Below the pieces are notes generated by a model, which did not search any database, had not been told where the DNA came from, and worked only from the letters and a program-made list of their open reading frames with translations. The position numbers were made by a program, and so were the translations under genes. This document shows positions 42,867 to 52,547 of a stretch of 64,000 nucleotides of DNA, piece after piece. The stretch comes from Shewanella cutis (lineage in GTDB: Bacteria; Pseudomonadota; Gammaproteobacteria; Enterobacterales; Shewanellaceae). The DNA lies in NCBI RefSeq assembly GCF_022410515.1, contig NZ_JACSDI010000016.1, positions 1-64,000 of the forward strand, in the 5' to 3' direction. Within the stretch, counting starts at the first letter, position 1, and each line of letters opens with the position of its first letter.

Positions 42867-43223
42867 CTAGCGCAAATCCATCTCTTGGATGATTTCATGG
42901 GCAATAGGTGGCGTAGTACAAGTCGGTTTTTCATGTAAATCCGCCTTTAGCTGACCTTTGCGATGTTTAAGTGCCGCATCAAGTTTTTTGGCGGCATTTG
43001 CAATCGCGGGATACATGACTTCATCCGTACCAGAGGCGGAGATGCGACTGCCTTCGTAATTTGTTCTAATTTCAACCTGAAACTCGCCATGCTCCTTAGC
43101 AATAATGATATCGAGCCCGATGAGAGTGGGGAAATGAGTGGCGATTTTAGAAAACTTTTCGTTAACGTGTTCTTTTACAGAATCAGTAACATCGACATGG
43201 TGACCAGAAAGATTAATTTTCAT
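42867..43223 (-). CDS. hpf: Ribosome hibernation promoting factor (short form)
   Basis: The 118-aa protein has the beta-alpha-beta-beta-beta-alpha fold of HPF/RaiA: MKINLSGHHVDVTDSVKEHV, then the basic helix AANAAKKLDAALKHRKGQLK near residues 76-95. It binds the 30S decoding region in stationary phase and promotes inactive 100S ribosomes. The C-terminal tail is short and lacks the dimerisation domain of long HPF. A second family member lies at 61197-61553. The gene is monocistronic. Confidence 0.88.
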   Translation of the reverse strand: MKINLSGHHVDVTDSVKEHVNEKFSKIATHFPTLIGLDIIIAKEHGEFQVEIRTNYEGSRISASGTDEVMYPAIANAAKKLDAALKHRKGQLKADLHEKPTCTTPPIAHEIIQEMDLR

Positions 43224-43455
43224 AGGTTGTCCCTTTTAGAGTCTTTACTTTTTTTTCGCTTCACAGTTAGAGCTTGGGGCATGGCAAATAAAACACAAGC
43301 CCCCAAGGCAAATATTTCGAGTGAAACAGTTATTAGCAGTCGCTAAATGTGAGCCCTATCAAAGAAACAACACTGTAAGGGAACTATAAAAATGAGTAAC
43401 TGGTTGATTTGTAAACAGCAGGCATAATCCAATCAACCAGCTCGATTCAAATAAT

Positions 43456-45024
43456 TTAATACTTACGCTGTACGCTCTGCTGCCAGAATTGCTGCGAGAG
43501 GTGATGAGTTTTGGTAGACAAACGTGATACCTGCTCCCCCCTTGCCGCGGCATCTTGAGTCTGCTGTAGACTCTGTTGAGCTAAATCGCTGATCACATGG
43601 ATTGCACGGCTAATCTCTGCCGCCACGGTTGTCTGTTGGGTCATGGCCGCCGCATTATCATCACTTAAGGAATTGATTCGGGAGATAGAGGACAATAGCT
43701 CACCAAAAGCAACGCTGGCATCCTGCGCTAAGGAAACGGAGCGTTTAACCTGTTCTTGCCCAGCCGTCATCGTTAAGGTCGCTCTTTGGGTACTGTCTTT
43801 AAAGCGACTCACAATCAGCTCAATTTGCGATGTCGATTGGCTGGTGCGGCTCGATAATTGTCTCACCTCGTCGGCAACCACCGCAAAACCCCGGCCGCTT
43901 TCCCCTGCCCGCGCCGCTTCAATCGCCGCATTGAGCGCCAACAGGTTAGTCTGGTCAGCAATAGCGCGGATAACCTCTAATACTTGATGAATTGCTTGGC
44001 TATCTTGCTCTATCGTTTGCACCACATCGGAAAAATGGCTCACCTGTACACTCAGTTGGTGAATCGCCTCAATGACAGTTTCGAGCCGTGAATGGCCGCG
44101 CTGCGCTGCTTCATGGCTGGAGACCATTTCAGATGCAGTGCGGTGGATATTATCCGTCACCTCAGCAAAACTGGCGCTCATTTGCTCCATCGCCGTCGCC
44201 GCCTGTGTGGTTTGTGCGCTCTGACTATCGGCATGTTCCCAGGTATTGGTGATGGTTTGTTTAAGATTGACACTCTGCTCTTGAATTTCACTGGCTGAAT
44301 CTGCCATACGGCCCACGACACCACCGATTTCAGAGATTAAAAATCGTAGAGCAAGATCAATTTTACCGATTTCATCCTGTCTACCGGTATAAATTCCCAT
44401 AGCCACAGGATCATCAATAATATTAGTGGCAACGCTAACCAATGCCTGCAAAGGCTGCATCAGCTTGTACCACAAAAACCAAGCTATTAAACCACCCACA
44501 AGAGCCGCTAAAAGGGGGGAATAACACGCCAGAGATGCCGTTGCAGCAATAGCAACAAACATAGCGGTGAGGATTTTCCCCCTAAATCCTAATCGGTCTT
44601 TTTTTAATGTCTTAGCTTGTTTACCTTGATTGATTGCCTGATAAACCTCTTCTGCTGCCCTGATTTGCTCTGGAGTAGCCTGACGACGAACCGATTGATA
44701 TTCATGGACTTTACCATCTTCATACACAGGCGCGACATAGGCATTTACCCAATAATAATTGCCATTTTTGGTCTTATTTTTGACGATCCCCATCCAAGGT
44801 TTGCCAGTTTTAATTCTATCCCAAAGCATTTTAAAGGCAGCGGCAGGCATATCCTCATGGCGCACCATATTGTGTGGACTCCCTTGCAACTCAGCAACGC
44901 TATATTCACTTATCTGCGAAAAGGTTTGATTAACGTACTTAATATTTCCTTTCAGATCGGTCGTAGAGAGAAGTATCGCGTTTTCAGATAGGTGTTTTTC
45001 ACCTTTTTTTGAATGTGTTTGCAT
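43456..45024 (-). CDS. Aer-like PAS-containing chemoreceptor
   Basis: The 522-aa protein starts with a PAS domain (about residues 18-115: LLSTTDLKGNIKYVNQTF, VRHEDMPAAAFKMLWDRIKTGKPW, NGNYYWVNAYVAPVYEDGK) of the kind that binds FAD in Aer. Then come a hydrophobic hairpin (about 150-190), a HAMP-like linker and a signalling domain with DQTNLLALNAAIEAARAGES. It should mediate energy taxis or aerotaxis. A longer frame using TTG at 45072 exists, but the ATG at 45024 gives the family-typical N-terminus; its ribosome site is distant (GGAG 15 bases away), so the start is not certain. Confidence 0.88.
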   Translation of the reverse strand: MQTHSKKGEKHLSENAILLSTTDLKGNIKYVNQTFSQISEYSVAELQGSPHNMVRHEDMPAAAFKMLWDRIKTGKPWMGIVKNKTKNGNYYWVNAYVAPVYEDGKVHEYQSVRRQATPEQIRAAEEVYQAINQGKQAKTLKKDRLGFRGKILTAMFVAIAATASLACYSPLLAALVGGLIAWFLWYKLMQPLQALVSVATNIIDDPVAMGIYTGRQDEIGKIDLALRFLISEIGGVVGRMADSASEIQEQSVNLKQTITNTWEHADSQSAQTTQAATAMEQMSASFAEVTDNIHRTASEMVSSHEAAQRGHSRLETVIEAIHQLSVQVSHFSDVVQTIEQDSQAIHQVLEVIRAIADQTNLLALNAAIEAARAGESGRGFAVVADEVRQLSSRTSQSTSQIELIVSRFKDSTQRATLTMTAGQEQVKRSVSLAQDASVAFGELLSSISRINSLSDDNAAAMTQQTTVAAEISRAIHVISDLAQQSLQQTQDAAARGEQVSRLSTKTHHLSQQFWQQSVQRKY

Positions 45025-45403
45025 AGGGATATCGAATTGACTCCAAGTGAAAGTTGCACAGGATTTTGCCAAAACGACAGAATACCTACTTTGATTAAGT
45101 TCACACTGGAAGCAGAAAATTTAACCAAATACCAAACAAGTAATATCAATCTCATTAATAAAACCAAACATTTGTGACATATCGCACAGGGTTAATGATA
45201 ACGCGAGCAAGTCATCAAAATGTGTTGGCTACATTTGTGCGCAGAGTCAATAAATGCAAATGATATTGTTTATCATTTAAATTAAATGCGTTATAATCTT
45301 CGGAAAATCGCCAAATACCTCATGACAAAAGCTAATCGCCTTTAACCATAGCAAGATTGGTATTTGCCTTAACAGATTTAATTGACTGAAATAAATAGCA
45401 CTT
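45025..45403. other. 379-bp divergent region upstream of the iron-related operon
   Basis: It separates the Aer-like gene from DUF3649. The right half holds a Fur-box-like palindrome. No gene is supported in it. Confidence 0.45.
45258..45278. promoter_or_regulatory. Fur box-like palindrome
   Basis: AAATGATA and TATCATTT flank a 5-base centre, fitting the TGATAAT-N-ATTATCA (7-1-7) Fur pattern as TGATATT-G-TTTATCA. It lies about 125 bp before the DUF3649 gene, so the operon is probably iron-repressed. Confidence 0.7.
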
Positions 45404-45772
45404 ATGTCACAAATCCCAACATCAAATTCACCCATATCAGCGACAACCGTTCGACCTCTTTCGGGTTATGTTCAAGCCGCCATTCGCTGGATAAAACAAG
45501 AGCGAACTCAGTTTGGTTTGCAGGTGTTTGTGCGTGCAAGTGCCGCCTTGCTAGCGGGCTATGTTGCTGCAGCAACGCTGGCCTGTTTGCTTACCCAAGT
45601 GCTACCTATGCCGCGCTTTGAAAGTACTTTAACAGCCAATATGTTGGCTTTTTTATTTTATGCCATCGCCATTATTTATGCTTTTTGTGTTCGTAAAACC
45701 TGGCATGCGTGGCGGGATTTGACGTTATTTAGCCTCCTGTGTTTTGCTCTGCTTAAGGTGTGTGGACAGTAA
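45404..45772 (+). CDS. DUF3649-family membrane protein
   Basis: The 122-aa product has a soluble N-terminus of about 40 residues and three predicted membrane segments (ASAALLAGYVAAATLACLL, LAFLFYAIAIIYAF, LTLFSLLCFALL). DUF3649 genes travel with a PepSY-domain protein and DUF3325 in iron/siderophore-related operons, as here. Their role is unknown, but accessory function in reductive iron release from siderophores has been suggested for such sets. The stop codon is one base before the next gene's ATG. Confidence 0.82.
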   Translation: MSQIPTSNSPISATTVRPLSGYVQAAIRWIKQERTQFGLQVFVRASAALLAGYVAAATLACLLTQVLPMPRFESTLTANMLAFLFYAIAIIYAFCVRKTWHAWRDLTLFSLLCFALLKVCGQ

Positions 45773-45773
45773 G

Positions 45774-47456
45774 ATGAAAGAAACTTTTTTTAGAACCTTA
45801 TCTTGGCTCCATACTTGGGCGGGTTTGCTCGTTTGCTGGGTATTATTGCTGATCTTCTTTGCTGGCAGCTTGAGCTATTTCCGCCATGAAATCAGCCTAT
45901 GGGCTGAGCCAGAACTTCACCGCGGCGCATTTCAAGACTATCAAGCAAACCAAGTAGTCAGCCAGCTTGATAAAGGTCAAGATTATATCGAGAGCCACTC
46001 TCCCGCAGAGGCACAACGCTGGTTGATTAACTTTCCGACACAGCGCAACCCAATGCTCAATTTTGCTTGGCAACTGCCCCCCGAAAAAGGCCAACGACGT
46101 GGCAAAATCGAGCAACATACCGCGCTTGCGGATGGCAGCGACATGATTACCCATGTGCGTGACAGCCGCGGCGGCGACTTCTTCTATCGCTTACATTTCG
46201 ACCTACATTATATGCCAGCCATTACTGCGCGCTATATTGTGGGTGTTTGTACTATGTTTATGTTGATCGCCCTGATCAGCGGTATCGTTATCCATAAGCG
46301 TATCTTTAAAGATCTGTTTAGTTTTCGTCAAAACAAGGGCGCCCGCTCTTGGCTAGATGCACATAATGTCAGCTCTGTGATTGCTCTGCCCTATCATCTG
46401 ATGATTACCTATACTGGCCTCATTACCTTAATGCTGATCTACATTCCCTGGACGGTAACTACAGCCTATCCCGAGGATAATCAAGCATTTTCAAAAGAAC
46501 TCAATCCGGCAAGACAAACTGAAAAAGCCTCTGGTATCAGCGCGCAGCAAGTTCGACTAAGCCAATTATTACCTCAAGTTCAAGTCCAATGGGGTGATGC
46601 ACCGATTAAGCAGGTGATGGTTTCAAATCCCAAAGATCAAAATAGCCAAGTCACGTTTTACCAAAACACCGGCAAAGACGTGACAGATGAATCGACACTC
46701 TTAGTATTCAGCGGCGTCACGGGAGAACTCAAATATGCCAGCCCCCATGAGGTATCAGGTGCCGTTGTCACCTACGATACGATGATGTCGCTACATACAG
46801 CACGTTTTGCCGCGCCGCTACTGCGCATTTTATTCTTTTTCTGTGGCTTACTCGGCTGCGCCATGGTAGCAACCGGCACCTTAATGTGGGCGATTCGTTT
46901 GCGTCAAAAACAGCAAAAAACGATAGAAAAAGGAGAGAAAGTCGGCCTAGGTCTACGCTTAGTCGAAGGGTTAAACTTTATGTTTATCTTGGGCTTGCCA
47001 TTGGGCGCCGTAGCATTTTGCTATGCAAATCGTCTCTTGCCTGCCGATTTTGCAACCCGTTCAGCATGGGAAGTGCACAGCTTTTTTATCGCCCTTTGCG
47101 CCATGGGTATATGGGCATTTATCGGACGAAGCAGACGCCATTGGCAAGTCGCTCTCATGCTGATTGGCGCACTCTATTGTGCACTGCCTATCCTCAATGC
47201 CTTCACATCGCCAAGCCACTTTATTGATAATATCCAGTCTCAACAATGGGCTTTGGTTGGTTTTGATGTGTTTGCGGCTTTATTTGGCGGCGCCATGCTT
47301 TTTGCGAGCACCAAACTCTCTGTGATGGTGAAAACACTTCAAAAACCGAATCGAAAAAATGTCGCTTCGGATAAAAAAGTCATCCCAAAATCGCTAGATA
47401 CCCGTTACGCCACCAAACTTGCCACATCATCTCCCTTGGAGGAAGTAAAATCATGA
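45774..47456 (+). CDS. PepSY-associated transmembrane protein
   Basis: This is a 560-aa membrane protein of the PepSY_TM type. The first segment (TLSWLHTWAGLLVCWVLLLIFFAGSL) has a conserved His. A periplasmic portion carries FRHEISLW and HFDLHYMP, a second segment follows near residue 145, and AHNVSSVIALPYHLMITYTG lies near 195-214. Four or more segments occur toward the C-terminus. The paired His residues are typical of di-heme or metal-reducing membrane proteins of siderophore systems. The start is the ATG at 45774 directly after the DUF3649 stop codon; an earlier in-frame codon would overlap that gene. Confidence 0.88.
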   Translation: MKETFFRTLSWLHTWAGLLVCWVLLLIFFAGSLSYFRHEISLWAEPELHRGAFQDYQANQVVSQLDKGQDYIESHSPAEAQRWLINFPTQRNPMLNFAWQLPPEKGQRRGKIEQHTALADGSDMITHVRDSRGGDFFYRLHFDLHYMPAITARYIVGVCTMFMLIALISGIVIHKRIFKDLFSFRQNKGARSWLDAHNVSSVIALPYHLMITYTGLITLMLIYIPWTVTTAYPEDNQAFSKELNPARQTEKASGISAQQVRLSQLLPQVQVQWGDAPIKQVMVSNPKDQNSQVTFYQNTGKDVTDESTLLVFSGVTGELKYASPHEVSGAVVTYDTMMSLHTARFAAPLLRILFFFCGLLGCAMVATGTLMWAIRLRQKQQKTIEKGEKVGLGLRLVEGLNFMFILGLPLGAVAFCYANRLLPADFATRSAWEVHSFFIALCAMGIWAFIGRSRRHWQVALMLIGALYCALPILNAFTSPSHFIDNIQSQQWALVGFDVFAALFGGAMLFASTKLSVMVKTLQKPNRKNVASDKKVIPKSLDTRYATKLATSSPLEEVKS

Positions 47457-47806
47457 TGCCAGCATTTATCCCCGTCCTTGGTATTTTAGGGCTAAGCTAT
47501 CTTTCCCTCGCACTGTTTGCTTTAGCAAAGTTTGGTCATTTTAAGGATGTGTTTAAACGCCCGCCTTCACAGTGGCAAAGTCGTCTTCTGACCCTATTTG
47601 CCTGGCTGTTACTGATCATAAGTTTAAGTACCTGCGCCCACGGGCAAGGCTGGACCTATGGCAGTATTCTGTTTATGGGAATTATCTCCCTTGCGGCTAT
47701 GTTGGTGATTTTGACTTTGAGTTATAGCCCTCGTCATCTGCCCGTCGGCATAGTGACCAGCAGTGTATTGACTGGCACCTTATTACTAAGCGGTGGAATA
47801 CAATAA
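47453..47806 (+). CDS. DUF3325-family membrane protein
   Basis: The 117-aa protein has four predicted membrane segments with short loops (ILGLSYLSLALFALAKFGH; LLTLFAWLLLIISLSTC; GSILFMGIISLAAMLVIL; VGIVTSSVLTGTLLL). The start overlaps the PepSY gene stop codon (ATGATG), so the two are translationally coupled. It is the last gene of the iron-related operon. A GCGCAC/GTGCGC hairpin near 47836-47853 may end transcription. Function is unknown. Confidence 0.82.
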   Translation: MMPAFIPVLGILGLSYLSLALFALAKFGHFKDVFKRPPSQWQSRLLTLFAWLLLIISLSTCAHGQGWTYGSILFMGIISLAAMLVILTLSYSPRHLPVGIVTSSVLTGTLLLSGGIQ

Positions 47807-47919
47807 GTATTAAAACAGATTATCTATCAAACTGGGCGCACTAAACTGTGCGCACCATGCTGGAGAAGTCTTTTTAGCTAAGTTATAGTGCCCTCATGTC
47901 CTGCAATGAGGAGAAAACT

Positions 47920-48357
47920 ATGGGCTTTAATTTAACGGTAAATTGGCAAACTTCGCCTGCCGAAGAAGGCGAATTTTGCCGCGATCACAGCATTACCTTT
48001 GGCAGCGGCCAAACGATTCATGCCTCTTCAGCCCCTGAATACAAGGGTAATGAACACTTTGTCAACCCAGAAGAAAGCCTGCTCGCAGCCCTCTCGTCCT
48101 GCCATATGCTAACCTTTCTCGCAATTGCTCACCTTAAGCGCCTTCCTGTTGCATCCTATGTCGATGAAGCCTCGGCTGAACTAGGAAAAAATGAAGCGGG
48201 TAAGCTCGCCATCACGAAAATGATTTTAAATCCTAAGATAGTCTTTGCAGATGGTGTAGAAGTCACACAAGAAACCCTTGAGAAAATTCACGAAAAAGCT
48301 CATGCAAACTGTTTTATTGCCAATACCTTAGCCACAGATATTCAAATTAAGTTTTAA
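47920..48357 (+). CDS. OsmC/Ohr-family thiol peroxidase-like protein
   Basis: The 145-aa protein has the OsmC fold with the conserved N-terminal strand region, VNPEESLLAALSSCHMLTFLAIA (first Cys at about residue 59) and a second reactive-site Cys in KAHANCFIAN (about 129). This subgroup reduces organic hydroperoxides or related compounds. GGAG precedes the ATG at 47920; an earlier ATG eight codons upstream lacks a site. It is a single-gene unit. Confidence 0.88.
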   Translation: MGFNLTVNWQTSPAEEGEFCRDHSITFGSGQTIHASSAPEYKGNEHFVNPEESLLAALSSCHMLTFLAIAHLKRLPVASYVDEASAELGKNEAGKLAITKMILNPKIVFADGVEVTQETLEKIHEKAHANCFIANTLATDIQIKF

Positions 48358-48498
48358 TCCTTTGGGCAAGTTCATGCAGATGAACTTGCCCGATGCCCCT
48401 CTGTATCGCTCTTTCATTTCATCACACTCATTCAGCTTAAATCTAGTTACGTTACTGTATGCCAAACTTAAGTAACACCATTACGAGTGAGGTCAATC

Positions 48499-48926
48499 AT
48501 GCAGATCCAATTCTATAGCAGTAATTCGATGCCATATGACAAGCATATCGATGCCCGCAGGATCGACGCCAAACGTCACTAATCCCGCTTCGTCTAAGCC
48601 CACCATAGTGACGCTTTCCTATGAGGCCAAAGAACTGACACGGGTTGCCCCTATTCCACAACCGAATACGCCAGAAATTGGTAATATAAAGGCTGGCGTG
48701 GAGCAATACACCAATATCCAAGCCGCAAAGATGAAATCTCAGGTTGCTTCGGATATGACCAGTATCGCTATGGGAACCAACGAGGGGATTTCTGCACCTA
48801 CGACCGACGATGAGCCACAGTGACTCAGTAAGGGAAGCAACAGTGGCGCAAATGGCGAACCAACAACAGGTCAGTACCATGCAAGCTTATGTTGATGCCA
48901 GTGAGAGTATTAATGAGTGGGCATAA
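48499..48926 (+). pseudogene. Small unknown gene apparently broken by two frameshifts
   Basis: An ATG with GTGAGG ahead opens a frame (48499-48582) that stops after 27 codons. The next frame continues with coding-like sequence (KPTIVTLSYEAKELTRVAPI at about 48600-48660) to a stop at 48823. A third frame starting at 48810 (MSHSDSVREATVAQMANQQQ) then runs to 48926. Each step is a +1 change. The joined product would be about 140 aa, Pro/Thr-rich then helical, unidentified. Either a decayed gene or sequence error explains it; the antisense frame here is a shadow. Confidence 0.5.
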
Positions 48927-48930
48927 AAAT

Positions 48931-48963
48931 GGGCGCTGTCTTGGGAACTACCAGACAACGCCC
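48931..48963 (-). terminator. Terminator of the tricorn-like protease gene
   Basis: GGGCG-c-TGTCT pairs with AGACA-a-CGCCC (one mismatch pair) around an 11-base loop, followed on the minus strand by five T residues. Confidence 0.65.
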
Positions 48964-49029
48964 AAACATTGAACAGGTTCAGCTTATCTGAATTAACTTA
49001 AATTTCAGTTAAATTCATTGTAAAGCTAG

Positions 49030-52000
49030 CTACTTAGCTTTTATATCTTCTGCCATACCTTTAGCTGGCATTGGTTGCGCCTTCAATGCAGGAATCGGCT
49101 GCTTAATTAACTCATCCTTCAGATAACTAATGGCGGTTTCAAGCTGTGCATCTTGGCCATTAAAAGTGGCAAAAGGTAAGTTATCAACCTCAATATCCGG
49201 CGTCACACCATGTCCCTCAAGAATCCAGCGTCCATCCATGGCATATTGTGGATATTCAGCAACTCGCGCCATCCCTTTATCGGTTAAGGTATTACGACCC
49301 GATAGCCATACACCCGCCCCGGCAGTTTGTTTACCGATCAGCGGTGCAATTCCTAGTGCCTTGATCCCCGCAGAGAAAGTTTCACCATCAGAGTAGGTCA
49401 GCTCGTCCGTTAACACCACTAAATGTCCACGGAAGGTTTGCTGCATATTGGTATTGGGCGTGCCATGGGTTGGCTGCCAGAAAGCCCAAGCTCGGCGTAA
49501 TAATTTTTCGATGATCCAGCTATCAATATTACCGCCGCGGTTACGACGCACGTCGATAATCAAACCGTCTTTATCATAGTTGGTGTAAAACTCACGGGCA
49601 AAACTCTCAATATCGCCGCCGCCCATGGCGTATAAGTGCAGGTAACCAATCTTACCCTTACTCGCCTCAGTCACAACGCTAGCATTATGGTTGACCCAAT
49701 CTAAATAACGTAATTGACTATCGACCATAGTACTGACTGGCATCACCACGGTTTTATGGCTTTTGCTATCGCGTTCAAGCTCAAGTAACACCTGTTTATC
49801 TTGCTGATTACGCAGTAAACGCGTCACGTCAGCAACATTGGTCACTGGTGTACCATTAATGGCAAGCAACAGATCGCCCTCTTTGGCATCGACCTCGATA
49901 CGGCTAAGGGGTGAAGCTTGGCTCGGCAGTTCGGGATCATTACGATAAATATGGGCAATTTTCACCCCATCGCTGGTTTGTTGCAGCCGCGCGCCTAAAC
50001 TCGCCCCTTTCGCTGCATCAGGATCTTTAGGCAAATCACCGCCACGCACTTGCGAGTGCAGTGAATCTAACTCGCCCATCATCTGCATAAAGATGTCATT
50101 TAATTCATTACGGTCAGTTAAGCGATCGAGCAGTGGTTGATACTTGGCCTTAGTCGCCTGCCAATCGAGGCCGCGCATATTTTTGTCAAAGAAGGAATCA
50201 CGATGCATTAACCATGCATCTTCAAACATTTGTTGCCACTCTAAGGTTGGCGAAATCGCTAATTGCCACTGGTCAGTCTGCACCTTGGCATTGTCGGTAT
50301 CGCCAAGTTTGTCGCCCGCATCGACAATCAACAGCGACTTTTCATTGCTTTTTTTGCGCAATAACAGCTTTTTACCGTCAGCAGAGACTCCATAGTTAGC
50401 CACGTCTTCAGCAAACACCTCAGCTTTAGGGCGCAGCTCGGTAAACTTAATCGTCATCAGATTAGGTTGACTTTCATCACCAATCGCTTGATCGAGCACA
50501 TAGAGACGATCGTCAATAACAGATAACTGGCTGTAATTGCCCGAATCCACCGGGACTTGCCATAGACGCTCACTTATCCCCGCCCAATCAATTTTTACGG
50601 GAGTCGATTTATCCTTCGCTTCGGCTTTTGCAGTCGTTTTTGCCGTCAACTCCGTTGGTTTGCTGAAGGGGAACTTGGCATTTTTCACTAAAGAAATCGC
50701 AAAAATCTGGCTACGTTTATCAAAAACGGGCCCCATATTGCGATCCCCCCAAGGCGAGCTTGGGGTTGCGGTAAACTGGCGATTAGAAAGGAAATATAAC
50801 CACTGGCCATCGCGGCTAAAGGTCGGCGAATAGGATTCATATTTATCGCTGGTGAGCGCTTGTGCCTTACTTTCATCCACCGAATAAAGCACGACTTGTG
50901 GCCTTTGCTTACCGATTTCAGATTTAGTGAGTGCGATAAAACGGCTGTCGCCGGACCAACGGATATCGGCATAGGGGCCAAGGCCTTCACCATGACTAAT
51001 GATTTTTTGGTTAGTATTTTTCTTTAAGTCCAGCAGCCACACATTACCGTCGTTATCATCGTGGGCAAGATAGCGACCATCGTTGGATAAACTCAGCGAC
51101 ATTCTTAAGGTGTGGCCATCCTTGGTCAACTGTTTAGCACCACTGGTTCCATCAGCAGGAAATTGCCAAACTTCCTGCTGGCCAGTCATATCGCTGATGG
51201 CATAAACCGATTTACCATCCTGACTCAGGATGGCATTTCGTACTCTGTAAGTACCAGGAAGCGCCACTTGCACTAAACGTGAACCATCAATCCCCGCAAT
51301 CGCCACATGGCTACGGGCGGTAATAACGACTTTATCGCCAGCGGGGGCAAGGTTAGCGGAGGTGGCATAATCCATAGGATCTTTTACCCAATGTTCGCGG
51401 CGCTGGGCAAAATCTGAAATTAATTCAATGTTTAATAAAGAATCTTTAGCAGAGGCGATATCAAAAATATGAATATCCGCCCCGAGTTGAAAGACCACTT
51501 TACCTTGATCCATGCGCGCCCCGCGCATTTGCCACTCTTTATATTGGGTTAGCTGTTGAGCATCACTGCCATCTAGGGCCATTGACCAGAGATTGTCGTT
51601 ACCATCGCTATCGCTAATAAAATAGAGTCGGTCCTGCCATAGCATCGGCTGGCGGACCGAGCCTTGGTGCTGTCCACTGAGTAACTGCGCCTCGTCTTTA
51701 CCACCCAGTTTAAAGCGCCATAATTCACCCTTAGCGCCGCCGCGATATACCTTTGCATTATCGCCCGTCACCTGCAGGCCGAAACGGGTAAAATAGACAT
51801 ACTGATTATTAGCATCGACCACCCCTTCTACCGCATCGGCCAAGGGCAGATCGGTTGTGGTTAAACTCTCGGGATTAACAAGACGCAACATCCAATTATT
51901 CGCGGGACCAAAACCCGCGTCGGTGGAATAAAGCACTTCTCCCTTAGAGGTCCACCCTTGCACTCGCACTCGGCTATTCTCAAAACTCACTCGTTTTGCG

Positions 52001-52314
52001 ACACCGCCAGTCACGGGAATAACATAAACCTCACTCGCCCCTTCGTAATTCGCCACATAGGCCACCCATTTGCCATCGGCAGAAATCGCCGCGCCGAGTT
52101 CTTCAGCAGGTAAAGTGGTCAACCGCGTTGCCGCCTTTTGGCCAAGGGTTTGCGTCCAAAGATCCCCTTCAGCCGTAAACACTAAGGTCTGGTCATGTAA
52201 AGCCGGAGCGCGGTAATAACCTTGATTGCTAGTCGATTGTGCTGCGAACACTTGAGCTGCAGACAAAGTGCCGAGGGCGAGCATGCAGCAGGCAACTGAG
52301 TGACGAAGTTTCAT
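49030..52314 (-). CDS. Tricorn-like S41-family periplasmic protease
   Basis: The 1094-aa protein has a Sec signal peptide (cleavage near AQVFAAQ, residue 25). Two stacked beta-propellers follow, made of PD40/WD-like repeats (about 35-340 and 340-640; examples AAISADGKWVAYVANYEG, SYSPTFSRDGQWLYFLSN). Then come a helical C1 region, a PDZ domain (about 760-850) and an S41 catalytic domain. The Ser lies in LTDELTYSDGETFSAGIKAL, with the oxyanion-side GKQTAGAGVW. It should degrade peptides in the periplasm. The size matches tricorn homologues. It is monocistronic. Confidence 0.9.
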   Translation of the reverse strand: MKLRHSVACCMLALGTLSAAQVFAAQSTSNQGYYRAPALHDQTLVFTAEGDLWTQTLGQKAATRLTTLPAEELGAAISADGKWVAYVANYEGASEVYVIPVTGGVAKRVSFENSRVRVQGWTSKGEVLYSTDAGFGPANNWMLRLVNPESLTTTDLPLADAVEGVVDANNQYVYFTRFGLQVTGDNAKVYRGGAKGELWRFKLGGKDEAQLLSGQHQGSVRQPMLWQDRLYFISDSDGNDNLWSMALDGSDAQQLTQYKEWQMRGARMDQGKVVFQLGADIHIFDIASAKDSLLNIELISDFAQRREHWVKDPMDYATSANLAPAGDKVVITARSHVAIAGIDGSRLVQVALPGTYRVRNAILSQDGKSVYAISDMTGQQEVWQFPADGTSGAKQLTKDGHTLRMSLSLSNDGRYLAHDDNDGNVWLLDLKKNTNQKIISHGEGLGPYADIRWSGDSRFIALTKSEIGKQRPQVVLYSVDESKAQALTSDKYESYSPTFSRDGQWLYFLSNRQFTATPSSPWGDRNMGPVFDKRSQIFAISLVKNAKFPFSKPTELTAKTTAKAEAKDKSTPVKIDWAGISERLWQVPVDSGNYSQLSVIDDRLYVLDQAIGDESQPNLMTIKFTELRPKAEVFAEDVANYGVSADGKKLLLRKKSNEKSLLIVDAGDKLGDTDNAKVQTDQWQLAISPTLEWQQMFEDAWLMHRDSFFDKNMRGLDWQATKAKYQPLLDRLTDRNELNDIFMQMMGELDSLHSQVRGGDLPKDPDAAKGASLGARLQQTSDGVKIAHIYRNDPELPSQASPLSRIEVDAKEGDLLLAINGTPVTNVADVTRLLRNQQDKQVLLELERDSKSHKTVVMPVSTMVDSQLRYLDWVNHNASVVTEASKGKIGYLHLYAMGGGDIESFAREFYTNYDKDGLIIDVRRNRGGNIDSWIIEKLLRRAWAFWQPTHGTPNTNMQQTFRGHLVVLTDELTYSDGETFSAGIKALGIAPLIGKQTAGAGVWLSGRNTLTDKGMARVAEYPQYAMDGRWILEGHGVTPDIEVDNLPFATFNGQDAQLETAISYLKDELIKQPIPALKAQPMPAKGMAEDIKAK

Positions 52315-52547
52315 GTGTAGTCTCTATCCTATTGTTATTGTTAGCAATGGACTTTCAAGTGGGCATAATTTACCAACAATAGCCCAAAGTCTGACAAAAT
52401 AATTCAACAAACTAACAGAAATTGATAGAGAGAGCAGTAACTTAAGATAAGAGAAGTTTTAGCAAATGTGTCATTGCGATTTGGCCAAAAGGAGCCAAGC
52501 GACTCCTTTAGTATTACAACCAGATAATCTTTAAGGCGTTAACAAGT

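Noticed and set aside
48497..48880. Minus-strand open frame of 127 codons
   Set aside because: It is antisense to the frameshifted small gene and has no ribosome site or recognisable domain; the plus-strand sequence has the better coding character.
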